DNA of 64,000 bases from Ophiocordyceps camponoti-saundersi (nom. inval.) (taxonomy: Eukaryota; Ascomycota; Sordariomycetes; Hypocreales; Ophiocordycipitaceae): positions 41,682-105,681 of the forward strand of contig PDHQ01000111.1 in the NCBI GenBank assembly GCA_003339415.1. The letters run 5' to 3'. Positions 10,501 through 22,568 of this stretch are shown here, one piece after another. Position numbers and translations under genes: made by a program. How positions within the stretch are numbered: the stretch's first letter is position 1; every line of letters begins with the position of its first letter. The notes beneath the pieces are model-generated. The model made no database searches and had not been told where the DNA came from. It saw only the letters and a program-made list of their open reading frames with translations.

Positions 10501-13500
10501 AGCTTAGAAAGCTATAGCCTAGTCGATAGTATATAAGATAGCTTATTAGTTAATATAAAGAATATTTACGATAACCTTAAAGTTAAAATTACGGTTATCT
10601 TTTAGCTTAAATTTAAACTATTAGGGCGCGGGGCTATTTAGTTAGTATTAATAATAAACTTTAAAGATAGCCTTAATAGCTTAGATATCGGTATTATATC
10701 TAGCCCGAGTAAGTAGTTAGTATAGACGGGATATACTAGGGTACCCGAATTATTTATAAATTTAGCGTATCTTTTACTTAGTAAGATACGATATTACTTC
10801 TTCTAAAGGTAAAAGAAAAAACTAAGGATAACTTTATTTATATATAATAAAGATTTTAGTTATACCGTAAATAAGGTAATTTAAAATATTATAGAAGAAT
10901 ATCCCTAATCGATCTATATCTACTAAGTATAAGAGGAATAAGGTTTAACTAAGTAAGATATAGAATATAATCTTACTTACCGGGGTTATAACTTAAATAA
11001 AGCTAAGGGAGGTAATAATTTAACTTTTACCGAATTTAATAAATACTTAGCTAGCAGTAAACTTATTAAGGGATAGTAAAAGTATAAGGAGCCGTAATAC
11101 TTTAAACTAAGATTAACCCGATATTAATATAGATACCGTACTAATATCGATTAGAATACCTTAAAACGTTATCTAAGAATAGCGGTCTATTAAGGTAAAA
11201 TAAGTAGCGGGAGCTATAATAAGTACGGGCTCGTAAAAGTTATCTCCTATTAAGAAATATATATATACTAACTAGTATAGTATTTTAGCTACTTAAGGTA
11301 ATATTAATAGTAAGTTTTCCGTTAATTTCGTAATTTAAGGTATATAAAATACTTAAGTTAATTATATAAATAATAAAATATAGTATAAAATTTCGGTAAG
11401 TTTATAAGATTAGAATACTTATCCGTTATCGCTATCCTCCTTTAATATTCTTTCTATCCTTTTAAAGTCTACGAGATAAGCGTCGAAGTTAACTTATATG
11501 CTAGTAAAAATATAATAAGCTAGAAATAAACGTCTAAACGCTTTACGTTCCTCTTCCGTATATTTAGAGGACTAGTATCTAATCTTACTATAAACGAAGT
11601 ACTTACGGTTTTACGAGGTATCGGCCTTTAAGTTACGAGTAAAGTTACTTCCGCTATCGTTATAATATCGGTTCGAGGGCTAGTTAGAAGTTTTCTAATA
11701 TTAGCGATTAAGGTAGAAAATATTAGAGCTTAGAGTATTAAGAGGAGGTAATAATAAGTAAGAGCTTTAAATATATTATAAGCTATTAGATTAACGAGTT
11801 AGGGCTATTTTTAGAAAGGAATAGAGGTTAGATATAAGCGTCTTCGTATTTTTCGCAGGTTTAAAAAGTATAAATTCTAATTTAAGGACGCTTTAGTAAG
11901 CGTTAATAAGGGTTATCCGTAAAAAGGCGTTACTAATATAATCGGAACTAAGAGCACGTTAATAGAGATCTAATTTATTAAAAAGTTTCTATAAAATTTC
12001 GTATAATTTACTTTTAGGATACGAAGTCTAAACTATCTAGTAAGTAGTAGATATCTAATTTATATAATAATAAAAGTAATTAACGTTTATATTAAAATAC
12101 TTCTATATTTAAAAATATATATCGCGAAAAGTAAAAAATTAGTTAATATAATTAAGATAATACCGTCTTACTTAGCCTAAAAGAATATATAGAAAGATTA
12201 TATAAAAATAAAATAGGTAAATCTCTAATATAAAGTAAGTATTTATAAAAATACGGACCTTATTATCTAAAAGGTTATAAAGTTTACCTAAATATATAAT
12301 ATTCTTATCTTAGATTTTAGTAAATTAAGTAATTATTTCTAAATTAATATATATATTAGGAAATTTAATTAGGGGTAATATAGAGAAAGTAAAAATATCT
12401 AGCATAAGTTTATCCTAAAATCGAGGTATTTTCGATAAAAGTCCTCGTCGATATTAATAAAGTTCTATATCGATATCTAAATAAGGACCTTAGCTATTAA
12501 TATTAAGTTTAGCTATACTCGCTAATAGTTCTTTAATAAGTATATCTAATAGGGACTATATTTTTTAAGTAGTAGCTTAAGGGTTTTAGAATCGGTATAT
12601 TATCGGTTACTAAGTAAGTTAAACTAGTAAATTTTAAGATAATATATCTAATTATAATACCTAAGGGTTAGGGATAATTTAGATTTAGGCGTTCCTAATA
12701 TCTAAGCTAGGCCTTAGTTAAGGTATTATTTACTATTATAAGGTAAGCGCGGTAATAGTTTAGGTATCTATCTTAGTTTCTAGTATTAATCTTATAAAGA
12801 TTATAAGTTCTAGTTTAAAAAAGGTTTTGCTATATATTTAAGCTAGCTATATAGGAAGTTTATCTATATTTAGAAGTTTTTTAAGTTCCTTTAGGGTAGG
12901 TTCCTTAGATTTACTAATATAAATTCCTTATCTTATAAGAAAGCTTTAGGTAAGGTTTCTTATAAATACTTATCCTATTTCTTACGTCTTCGATTTCTAG
13001 CTATTAAAATATTATTAGAAGAGGTTAAATAAAGCGAAACTAAAAAGTTACTTATCGCTTTCGACGAATAAGATAAATCTCGCTATTACTAATTTAATTA
13101 TCTTTACGTTTTTATAATCTCCTAATATATTATCGTCCTAGCGATCTAAGTTAAACTAATTCTAATATTATTTTAAAATCTTAGTATATCTAAATATTTC
13201 CTAAGTTAGCTAGTTATAGTATTTAAGGAGTTCTATTCTATTTTTAGGAGAGGTGCTTATAATTATAAGTAAGTTTTCGAACCGGCTTTAGATAGATATT
13301 ATAAAGTATTTAGGTTAGCTTCTTTAAGAGTTCTAAAAGGGGTCCTACGTAGCCTTTTATTAACTCTTTAATCGATTATAGCTTACCTTTATATAGTTAC
13401 TTTCGTAAGAGTCTACTATTAGGGTTAATTATTCTATCCTTACTAATCTATAGTTAATTAAATTTTAACTACTAATTAGTATTAATTAGCTTTTATAGTA

Positions 13501-13889
13501 CGTATACGGGAGTTAATAGCGATTACTAGTACTAAAAGTATAATTCTTTTAGTTTATAATATTTATCTATATTTTCTCTAAAATAAAGGGAATTCTACGT
13601 TTACTTATATATAAAATATCCTTACGTATACTCTTTTCTTCTATACTCGATATTAGATTAAGTATAATCTAATCTCTTCCCGAAACTAATCCGATATTAA
13701 CTAGGAGTTTATTAAAGCTCCTATCTAAAATACTATAATAAAAATATAATCGAAACTTACCTTATTTCTTATTGCCTAAGTCCTTTTAATACGTCCTGCG
13801 TAATATACCCCTTTTCCCCCTATCCTAAGCATATATAGATCTTATTCTATACCCGTATAGATTTTAGTTATTCTTATGCAAGTCTAACA
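7593..13889 (-). mobile_element. RIP-destroyed full-length copia copy (minus strand)
   Basis: This is the reverse complement of the intact element with C-to-T/G-to-A changes. LTRs are 7593-8002 and 13480-13889, each 410 bp. Total length is 6297 bp, the same as the intact copy, so damage is essentially only transitions plus a few small compensating indels (each LTR has one extra base in one run and one fewer in another). The target duplication is cttac (7588-7592) and cttat (13890-13894), differing by one RIP-type change. It gives a clean unoccupied reference for the gypsy and SINE insertions found in the fourth copia copy. Confidence 0.94.
7981..13260 (-). pseudogene. Dead copia Gag-Pol
   Basis: It maps position by position onto the intact polyprotein (start near 13260, end near 7981) and is broken by many stops created by CAG/CAA-to-TAG/TAA and TGG-to-TAG changes. 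No part could be expressed as protein. Blocks such as the integrase and reverse transcriptase regions can still be aligned by eye to the intact copy. Confidence 0.9.
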
Positions 13890-13894
13890 CTTAT

Positions 13895-14639
13895 TAAGCT
13901 TATTAGCCTTTAATTTAAACTTAGACTTAATAAGTATTAAGGCGGAAGCGGAATTAGTAATAAGAGGTGGAGTATAAAGGATAGGAGGATAATTAGTAAG
14001 AAATAAGCTTTCTTATAAGCGTATATTATTCTTAATAGCGCGGTAAATATAGCGTAGCTTCTTAGTTAACTACTTAAAATAGTTAATTACTTATATATAA
14101 AAAATACGCTATTTTTATATTTAGGCTAATATAATAGCGATAAGTTAGTTAGCGCTAGTTAGACTTTTAATCGCCTTATTATTATTATTATAGTACTTTA
14201 AAAGCTATAAAAATAGCTGCTAGAACCTCGGTAATAAGTTAAGTAGGAAAAACCCTTTTAAAAGAGGTAAAACCCCCCGCTATATAATAGGACCGCGTCT
14301 AGCTTAAGGCTAGGCTAGGCGCTTTACGTATATAAAGAAAGTAACTATTAGTTATAATAGTACTATATAATATAAGGAAAGATAAGGAAAGATAGATAAG
14401 ATAAGGAAAAGATAATAGTAGCGGCAGTATATACTACCTATATATACTAGTATATACCTCCCTAGCTTTTAAGTATATATTACTTAACCCTTAAGTATAT
14501 AGCTACGTACCTTTTCTATATATAGTATATATTTAGGTATATACCCCTTTTTTAAGCCTTCCTAATCGGGAAGCTTTCCTAATTAAGAAGTTAGTCTTTA
14601 TAAATTAGTAACTTAAAGCTTAAAAGTATATAAAAGAAG
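13895..14639. other. RIP-mutated remnant, possibly old LTR or leader
   Basis: AT-rich and CpA-depleted. It contains purine-rich stretches (14370-14415) and pyrimidine/TA-rich stretches (14430-14560) that could be the 5' LTR/leader of the gypsy element starting around 14.6 kb. It does not match the 197-bp gypsy LTR seen at 42073 and 55350, so this assignment is unproven. Confidence 0.35.
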
Positions 14640-14719
14640 GGGGGGTCGCTCTTACTAGTATAAGTAAGCTATTATTATCTTATTATTTTTTTTTAATAAT
14701 TTTAACTATATAAGTAATC

Positions 14720-17700
14720 TTTAGCGCGCGTAACTAAATAAGTTTAAGGAGGTAAACTTAGTTATAAAGAGCACCCTTATTATAGAAATATATAAGTTTA
14801 GTTATAAGAAAGGAGAATCGCTAGCTAATTATACGAAATAAGCGGAGGCTCTTTATAGCCGAGTAAAATTAGAGACTCGATAGATTTTACTTACTAACTT
14901 TTTAAATTAGATAACTAAAAACGCCGAGAAAGATAAATAATATAAGCGAGCTATTATTAAGCGCTTTTACGTTAATAGTAAATAGAAGTTATTAATAGTA
15001 ACGGTAAGCTTAATATAGTTTAATATTTAACTTATTATATATAACCTACGTAATATAGTATCTAAAAAGATTAAGAGAGATACTAATAAAGTACTAGCTA
15101 TAAAGATAAATCCGTAAAAAGTAATAGCTAAGTAATAGGAGACGATAACTAAAATAGCTAAATTAATAGAATAATCTAATATTATAGTAGCAAGTAAGTT
15201 AAGTAAGTGCTTATAAAACTTAGGAGGCCGTCTTATTAGCGGATATTCGAGTATATAAGGTATACTTAGATAAACTAATACTTATATATAAAATTAGGAA
15301 CGTTTATTATAGAATTTTTCGAATATATTATAATAGTAACCCTAAGCCCTTAGACTACTAGGTATAGGACTTAGATACTAACCTCTTAACCCGGATTTAT
15401 AATAGTATTTTTAATATAGCGAATAAAGCTATATAAGCTATAATTATTTATCTATAGCTTTATTTAATAGAGAAGCGTTCTAGTAGCGGAAAGCTTATTA
15501 GGAAACTTACGTAAAGGAGATAAAAGAATAAAAACGCTAGTAACTACGTTAAAGTACTAGCCTTAAATTATTAGTAAAAAATTTAATAATTATTAGTTTA
15601 AATATAAATATTCGATTACTAATAGGATATATAACTAAGATATTACTAGCGCTACTTATAATAAAAAGTCTAAATAAAAAAGCTTTAGATCTTACCGCGC
15701 CCGATATTAATTTTATATAGGGATAAACTTATGCCGCCTAGAGACTTAATATTTAAACCTCTTATTAGAAAGAAAAGATAGTCCCGACTCCTTAACTTAC
15801 GTAAGGCCGCGTAACTAAACCGCGCCTTAGAGTAGAATTTAACTTAGATAATTTAGATAAACTATAATAAGATAAATTAGAGTAGGAAATTCGTCGCCGA
15901 TTAGTTATATTAAGTATAAAGTCTAATAATAATATTAGGGAAGGCCCGGCTCTAAGAGATATATCGACTCTAACTATTCTTATCCTAAGACTAACTGCTT
16001 AGTTACTACTTTTAGAAGTAGAAGTTTAGACTTACCCTTAAGAGCCTAAGCTAGCTAAAAAACGATACGAGTTAGAGAAAATCCGAGCTATAGAAGAATA
16101 TAATATTCCGCTATTTAAACTAGGAGATAGGTTAAAAAATACCCTAGTAATATTAAGTATCCTTTAATTATTTTAGGTTATATTATTAATTCGTACGTAA
16201 CTTAATAGACTAATATAATATCGGAAGAAAATTAAGTTCCTGAAAGGTAAGGACTAAGGAGGTTATTACGAATCTTATTTAACTATTCGAATTATAAAAC
16301 CTATTAGTAGATATTCTATCCTATAATACGCTTAATTAGGTAGTTTAGAGAGATATTATAATACTAGCTAAAGCTATCTTATCGATATTAAAATATATTA
16401 AAAGCTATATTAAAAGTTATCGGTATATTATTATTATATTAAATAAAGGCTCTATAATTAATTTAATTAATAAGGCCTTTATAGCTATTAACGCCCTCCC
16501 CGTAATCTAGTTACCTTAACTAAGTATAGTTAAAATAGCGAATAATAAACTTACGATTATTAAAAAGGTTACTTACCTTTAGGTAATTATAATAAGAATC
16601 CTAGCTAATATAAAGGTATATATATTAGGAGACTACGACGATTAGGATATTCTATTAAGCCGCGTATAGCTAAGACGCGTTAAGGCTATAGAATATTATA
16701 TAAAGGAATAGCTAAAGATTACTAGCTTAGAAAATATTATTTAGATTATTCCGATTTTCCTAGCACTTAATTTATTTAAGCTAGATAGGAAAACGCCGCG
16801 AGCCCCTAAATATCTAAAAGCCGTTACTAACGATAAAAATAAAATTATATTTATCGAAAATAATAGGCTTATTTTAGAAAAAGTTAAGGATATTTTATCT
16901 ACTATTACTAAATAACTAGCCTTTTAAGTAAAGTAAGACTCTCTAAAAAACTAATAGCTACTTCTCGTAAGGGCTAAATAGCGGGATAGCTAAAGATAGT
17001 ATAAAAAAAGGTAGATAAAATATTATAGCCCTAAATCTAGCGAAAGCTAGTAATATCTATTAGTAAGTAGGTAAAAATAATATTACCTAAGTCTATATAG
17101 AAAAAAATATATAAGGTTATAAGTTTTAAATAGATAGTAGAGAAACCGGAGTTAATAAATAGATAGTTACTTAAGTATTTAAGATAGCTTAGAGGAGTAA
17201 AAAAGTTATTAGAAATAGAATTAGCTAACTTAAAAGAAAATAAGATAGCTAGGGAAAAGAGTAATATAGAAAAGGTAATCCGCAACCACGATAAGCTAAA
17301 TATAATAAACCTTCTAAAATATCCCCGATATTAGATAGACTAAAAGAAAATAAGTAATAAGGATAATACTAACTACGTATTATATCTCGGATAAGTAAGT
17401 ATTATAATAATAAGTATTTTAAGATCTATATCTTATAAAGATATTACTTTAAACTTAATTATTTATCCTTTATTAGATACTCTAATTAGGGAAATTAACG
17501 CGTAGTTTAAATAAAGCCTTATTACGCTAGGAGATTATATTAAGATAGAAAAATAGAGAGAGAGGGTTATAAGATTATATTTTACTTATAAGGACTATTT
17601 TATTTCTACTCTTAAGAAGATTCGGCTTATATAACTAATTACCTATTAAATTAAATTAAAGGAGGGAGTAACGCTAGCCGTATTTAAATAAATAAGGTAT

Positions 17701-20700
17701 AGTAAGCTTAAATAAATCTTTATAAGTAAGGTATTCCTAATAATAGAAAAAGTAAATATTATTTAACTTATCGGCGATAATACGGAATAGGTAGCTAGAA
17801 CTTTATTTATTAAGAAGTACCTTTTAGACTTAGCGGCCTAAAAAATAGTTTACGATTACTACGATATTAATAGGAATACGGTAAAATTAGGATATCCGTA
17901 TTATAACTTAGAGGTTAATTTAAACTAAGTATATATTAGATAACCGATAGTTTTCTCTTAGCTAGATATATTTAATAAGTTTTAGTTAATCTTAATATAG
18001 CTGGAGGATATATATAAGATAGGCTTTACCGCCCTTAATAATATATAGGAATATATTAATATATTATAAAGACTAATAGGCGCCCCCTCTATATACGTAA
18101 GGTATAGAGATATCGCGTTTAGCAAATTAATATTAGCGGATAAAGTTAAATATTAAATATTATTAAGTTTTACTATAAAATACTTAACGTTAATATTCGT
18201 TTATATCGATAATTATAACCTTAGTAGCGAAACTTTTAATAGATATTTTAATTTCCTCCGATATTAGTACTTCCCTAAAATAATATAGGCGTTAATTAGT
18301 CTTATAGGTAAGAAAATAAAGCTATTTAATAGTATAGCTAAATTAGTTAGGTTTAAATTAGAAGTAGGACGATTTCGTCTAAAAACTAAGTATTAATAGA
18401 GATTTACGTAGTTAGGAGACTATTTCTAATAATATCCCCCTTAATCTTAGGAAGAAGTTTAAATAGTGCTATAGCTAACCCCGTTCCTTCGTTATTTTAT
18501 ATTAAGGAGAGTAGATAAGGCTAGACTTATTAAGGAAGCGTTTTTTAAAGAAATAAATAAGGTAACTTTATTAGGATATTAATCTATATAACTAAAAGCA
18601 CGATATCGAGATAAACTTATTTAAACGCTAAAAGCGGTAAAAGCTTTATAATTCCTATACTAAGCTATTTAGAATAACGTAATATTTAGAATATAGATAA
18701 ATATATAATTTTACCTAGTAATAGATATATCTAATATTAAGATTAGGGCCGTTTTTTACTAACTTAATAACTATCCTAATAGAATATTTATTAGAGATTC
18801 TAATTTTTAAGATATAAAAATTATTATATAGATATTATTTCGGCTAAGTAATTTAAAGTAGCGATATTTTATACTTAAAAAAAAATATTAGCTATTATTT
18901 ACGCGATTAAGGAATACTAATAAATAGTAAATATATCCTTATATCCTCTTAAGATTTATATAAATTATAAAGGTATTATCGACTTAATAATAAATATAGC
19001 GGAAATATATAATAAAGTTATAAGGTAAATTAACGTTTTTTAAAAATAAGATATTAAATATATTTACCGCCTAAATATAATAAAGATTATTAAAATTATA
19101 GATAATATATCTAAATTATATAATATTTTAAAAAGCGACGCTTTAGATATAAAGGGCTATATTATATTAGCGCTAGATATTATTAAGGCTACTTAACTCC
19201 TATTAAGTAAACTGCTAATAAGTAGAGAGGTATCTTACCTCTAGGCGGCTATATCCCCTTAGCTAGGAGACCCGTAATATACGGAAATCGTGCTCTTTCT
19301 CGTTAATAAAATATAAGTACTACTAAACGATAGATATCGCTATATTTAGAAGATAGCTACTAGATATCGAGTTTAAAATAAGATCTTATATTATATCGAA
19401 TCGAATAAATAGTAAGCTAAGTATTATCTATAGTTAAATATCTAGTTAAAGTTATAGAGTGCTTATAATATATTAGGCTATTTCTCTAAGGAAAAAACTC
19501 TAGCGAATTTAAGAAGAATCTTATAGTAGCTAACTTATTAATTAGATATTACCTATTATTATATATTTTATATAGCCCTTCTACCGTAGTAGTTAAGCGT
19601 CTAGAGATATTAGTCTCCTATAAGAGAGGTAGTCGGTTCGAATCTGGCGGAGGGCACGGGTATTTTTTACCCTAACTATATAGCCGGGGTACGGTCCGAC
19701 CCCGGCATAACCCCGGTAGGAGTAATAACCCTGCCGGGCTCCTTTCCTCCCTTAGCAGGAGTAGTAACCGGGCCGAGGCTTAGGTAAGGCACGGGGGTAA
19801 GGGTATAATTAGATAACGTAAGTTATTAGAGGAATAGGTCCCTTTTAATAGCGACTATAATCTAATAATAAAGTACGATTACGAAGTAAAAACTATCTTC
19901 GCTACGATATCTGCCGATATATATACCGGAATTACTTAGAACTTAGATAAGATATGCGATAAGAAGTATAGGTACCTTTCGCTTAGGACTAGCGTAATTT
20001 CGGATACTTCCTATAACGATTAAGCTTTCCGATACGACGAAGTTAGCCTATAAGCTAGCCGAATATATTAAGTAAGGGGTTTTTCCCTAGGCACTCCGGT
20101 TTTTCCTCTCTATTAAATAATTATATACTTAGATACCTATATAGGTTACTAGAGTAATATAATATATATATATATCTTATATAATTTACTAGTAAACTGC
20201 ACTATACTTACTTAAGTTAAATTATAGATAAATTATAATATATAAGCTATAGGAAATAGTAGTTATTAACTTCCTAAAACTTATTATACTTATTAGTACT
20301 TATAGATATTAATATATTTTAATAGTTATAGATTATATAACGCGTTTTCTATTAACTTAAGTATACGAAAATATAACTAGCTTAGAGGTAGCAGATATAT
20401 AATAATATTACTAAAGTTTAGTATTTAGCTAGCTTAAAGCTATTTACTTAGATAACGGACGCTATTTCGCTAATACTATTATAGAAAATATAGCTAAGCG
20501 ATATAGGGTTAAATAGAAGTTCGGCCCGGTCTTATACCCTTAGAGTATTAAACTAGCGGAGAGGTATATCTAATTAGTAAAAAACTAATTACGAAAATAA
20601 AGTCTTAAGCGGTCCGGTATCTCCCTAAAAGCGTAGAATAAAGCGTTACTTTAGATTACTAATATGCTAAATTCTTAAAAAGTTAAGACTTTAGGGGTAA

Positions 20701-21290
20701 CTCTAGTAAAGGCTATATTAGGATTTAACCCCGTAATTATATATTAAAATAAAGATATACTTAGAGCTAAATAATCTAACTTTAACTATTTTAATCGGGA
20801 TAATTAGATAGTCCGCGATTTAGTATTAGCTATAATAGAAGAAAAGGATATAATTTAGGATATTTTAGCTAACTTTAATATAACTAAATATAATACTAAG
20901 CCGCGACGTGCCCTATAAGTATAACTATAAGTTAGTAACTTCGTATAGGAAAGGTAAGATAAGGTAAATATATCGTATAGGAAGTTTATAACTACGTAGG
21001 ATAACCTATCTATTATCGTTAAGGTTATCTTATTTATTATATATCTAATCCGTAGCGTTATCGGACGTTAAGTTTTGCGAAAGCTTTACGTAAATAATTT
21101 TAAACTATTTATACTATATAAGGCATATTTAATACCCTTACGGCGGGTAATATAGGATATAGCTACCTAATAGGGCTATAAACTAGGCGAAGGAATAGAT
21201 AAGCTTTAAAGTAAAGACCCTTACGCTTATAGGAACTCGCTATTATAAGAAGTTCGGGGTAGGGAAACGCGTAAGGTTAAGTAAAAATAG
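14720..21290 (+). pseudogene. Dead gypsy gag-pol (copy A)
   Basis: Reading through RIP stops, the following are visible. The protease-like [D/N]GGSI stretch is near 16440-16470. The RT box FVYIDNYNL is at 18196-18222, with the second Asp of YIDD changed to Asn. An RNase H start of the type D-x-S-D...GAVFYQL is near 18720-18770. The integrase core has LIVIDYITRF with Asp at 20331-20333 and DNGRYFA at 20451-20471. The frame is split at 19575-20169 by a SINE. It retains about 125 bp after the RT box and about 170 bp near 20.65 kb that copy B has lost. No functional product is possible. Confidence 0.8.
19575..20169 (+). mobile_element. tRNA-derived SINE, copy 1 (595 bp)
   Basis: It starts gcccttctaccgtag, the RIPed form of GCCCTCCTAGCGTAG, and has a tRNA-like head ending ggcggagggca. 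The first seven bases can pair with the GGAGGGC at 5' head end, like an acceptor stem. A box-like (tagt agttaagcg) and B box (ggttcgaatct) pol III promoters are present. A GC-rich body follows, then a 3' tail of TA repeats. The 14-bp target duplication is atatattttatata (19561-19574) and atatatcttatata (20170-20183). The unoccupied site exists in gypsy copy B near 47935. It has no coding capacity. Confidence 0.85.
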
Positions 21291-21299
21291 ACTAAGAAT

Positions 21300-22009
21300 A
21301 ATAACTTACTACGGTAAATATTAAGTTACTACGGTAAGTATTAGTAAGTATTTATAGTAATTATTAATAGCTATTAGCTAGCTAAGGGGCTAAGGATCGC
21401 TAATAGTTATTTATATTTATTTTACTTATTATCTTTCTCTTTTATTTTCTATTTTAGTATATTATACCTTATATACCTTTAACCTCGTATACCTTCGCAG
21501 GTTTTATATACCCGATTATATCTTCGTTCGTGCATCTAATTATATTACTATGCACCCTATTTTCTTTTAACTATTCTCTTATTTAACTTACCTCTTCTTC
21601 TTACTTATATATACTTCTTTTAACTTATCGGATATTAGTCTATATATAACCTCTTCTTCTTACCTATATGCACCTTTTCTAACTTATCGGTATATACGAT
21701 TTCGTATCCCTTTTCTCTCTCTTTATCTTACTAAGTATTAACGCTATCGTTTTCTTATCGTACGCTCCTTTTCCTAATTTCTTTTTTTATTATATATTAC
21801 GATCTATTATCGCGTATTTTCTTCTCCTTACCGTATACTCGTTTCTCTTATTATATACTTATTTTTCTCGTATTTTCTTCTCCTTATCGTGTACTTATTT
21901 CTCTTATTATATACTTATTTTTCTTATTATATACTACTATCTTTATATATATTATACCTATATATATTATCCGTTTCCTATTTCCTACGGTTACCTTATA
22001 TAAGTATAT
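21300..22009 (+). other. Spacer after gypsy pol, pyrimidine-rich
   Basis: After pol there is a repeated acggtaagta-type stretch (21310-21360), then about 500 bp rich in T and C. Gypsy copy B has the same arrangement at 48890-49370. The sequence resembles a leader or promoter for the ORF that follows, but no motif proves it. Confidence 0.4.
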
Positions 22010-22568
22010 AAGATTATAGATTACCTAATAAAAGAAGAAATTAACCTTAAGAAGAACCTTACTATTTATAAATAGTATAAGAGTATATGCTAGGAGTTTA
22101 AATAATATTAGGAAATATTCTATAAATAAATAAGGGAAAGCTAGAAATTTAAAGTTTCTAAAAACTTAAAAATCTCTCCTATTATAAGCACTCTATATAG
22201 CTACGTTTTAGCTAAATAAGTAGCTAAAGGAGATTAGGTAGCTTAGTACTTTACTAAGGTTATATAAAATAAATTAATACTCTTAATAGTTATAGTAAAT
22301 ATTTAAAAGTTCTAGGTCCCGGAATAAGATATTATAATAGATATATTACCGAAAAATTAGCTTATAAAGCTAAACGAGCTTTAAAGGTTATATAAGATAG
22401 CGTATAATTTCGCTAATACTAAGGTTAAAAAGGGTAAAGATAGCAAATTTCCTCTAATAATAAAGATTATTATAATAATAAAAAATATATAGAAACGGAT
22501 CCTATTTACTACTAGCGGATCTTTCTCTAAAATAGCTTAGCGTTTATATAATTATATAATCGTTAATA
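22010..22568 (+). pseudogene. Relic of gypsy downstream ORF (copy A), truncated
   Basis: It aligns with 49380-49950 of gypsy copy B, for example around cgttttagctaaataa here and cgttctagctaaatag there. Similarity of two diverged copies outside pol argues that this was coding. It is cut by the LINE at 22569. I do not recognise the protein; alternatives are an envelope-like or accessory ORF of the gypsy element. Confidence 0.5.

Larger units (their letters stand above)
14640..22568 (+). mobile_element. Dead Ty3/gypsy-type element (copy A), interrupted by a SINE
   Basis: The RIPed relic aligns with the gypsy element at 42073-55546 from about 14740 on. Order is gag-like region, protease, reverse transcriptase, RNase H, integrase (pol ends near 21290), a pyrimidine-rich spacer (21400-22000) and a downstream ORF relic. 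RT before integrase places it in Ty3/gypsy. No matching 5' LTR was found. Its 3' part is cut by the LINE starting at 22569; the 3' end at 36.6-38.4 kb may belong to it. Boundaries are approximate. Confidence 0.75.

Noticed and set aside
14270..14640. 5' LTR of gypsy copy A
   Set aside because: The region looks LTR-like but does not match the 197-bp LTR family found at 38167, 42073 and 55350.
17037..17285. 82-residue minus-strand frame in gypsy copy A
   Set aside because: It is antisense to the pol relic in AT-rich RIPed DNA; composition is Ile/Leu/Phe/Tyr-heavy as expected by chance.
19575..19650. Functional tRNA genes at SINE heads (also near 35130, 58020, 58660)
   Set aside because: Each is the 5' end of a ~600-bp repeat with target duplications; the anticodon arm does not fold well, so these are SINE promoters rather than tRNA genes.
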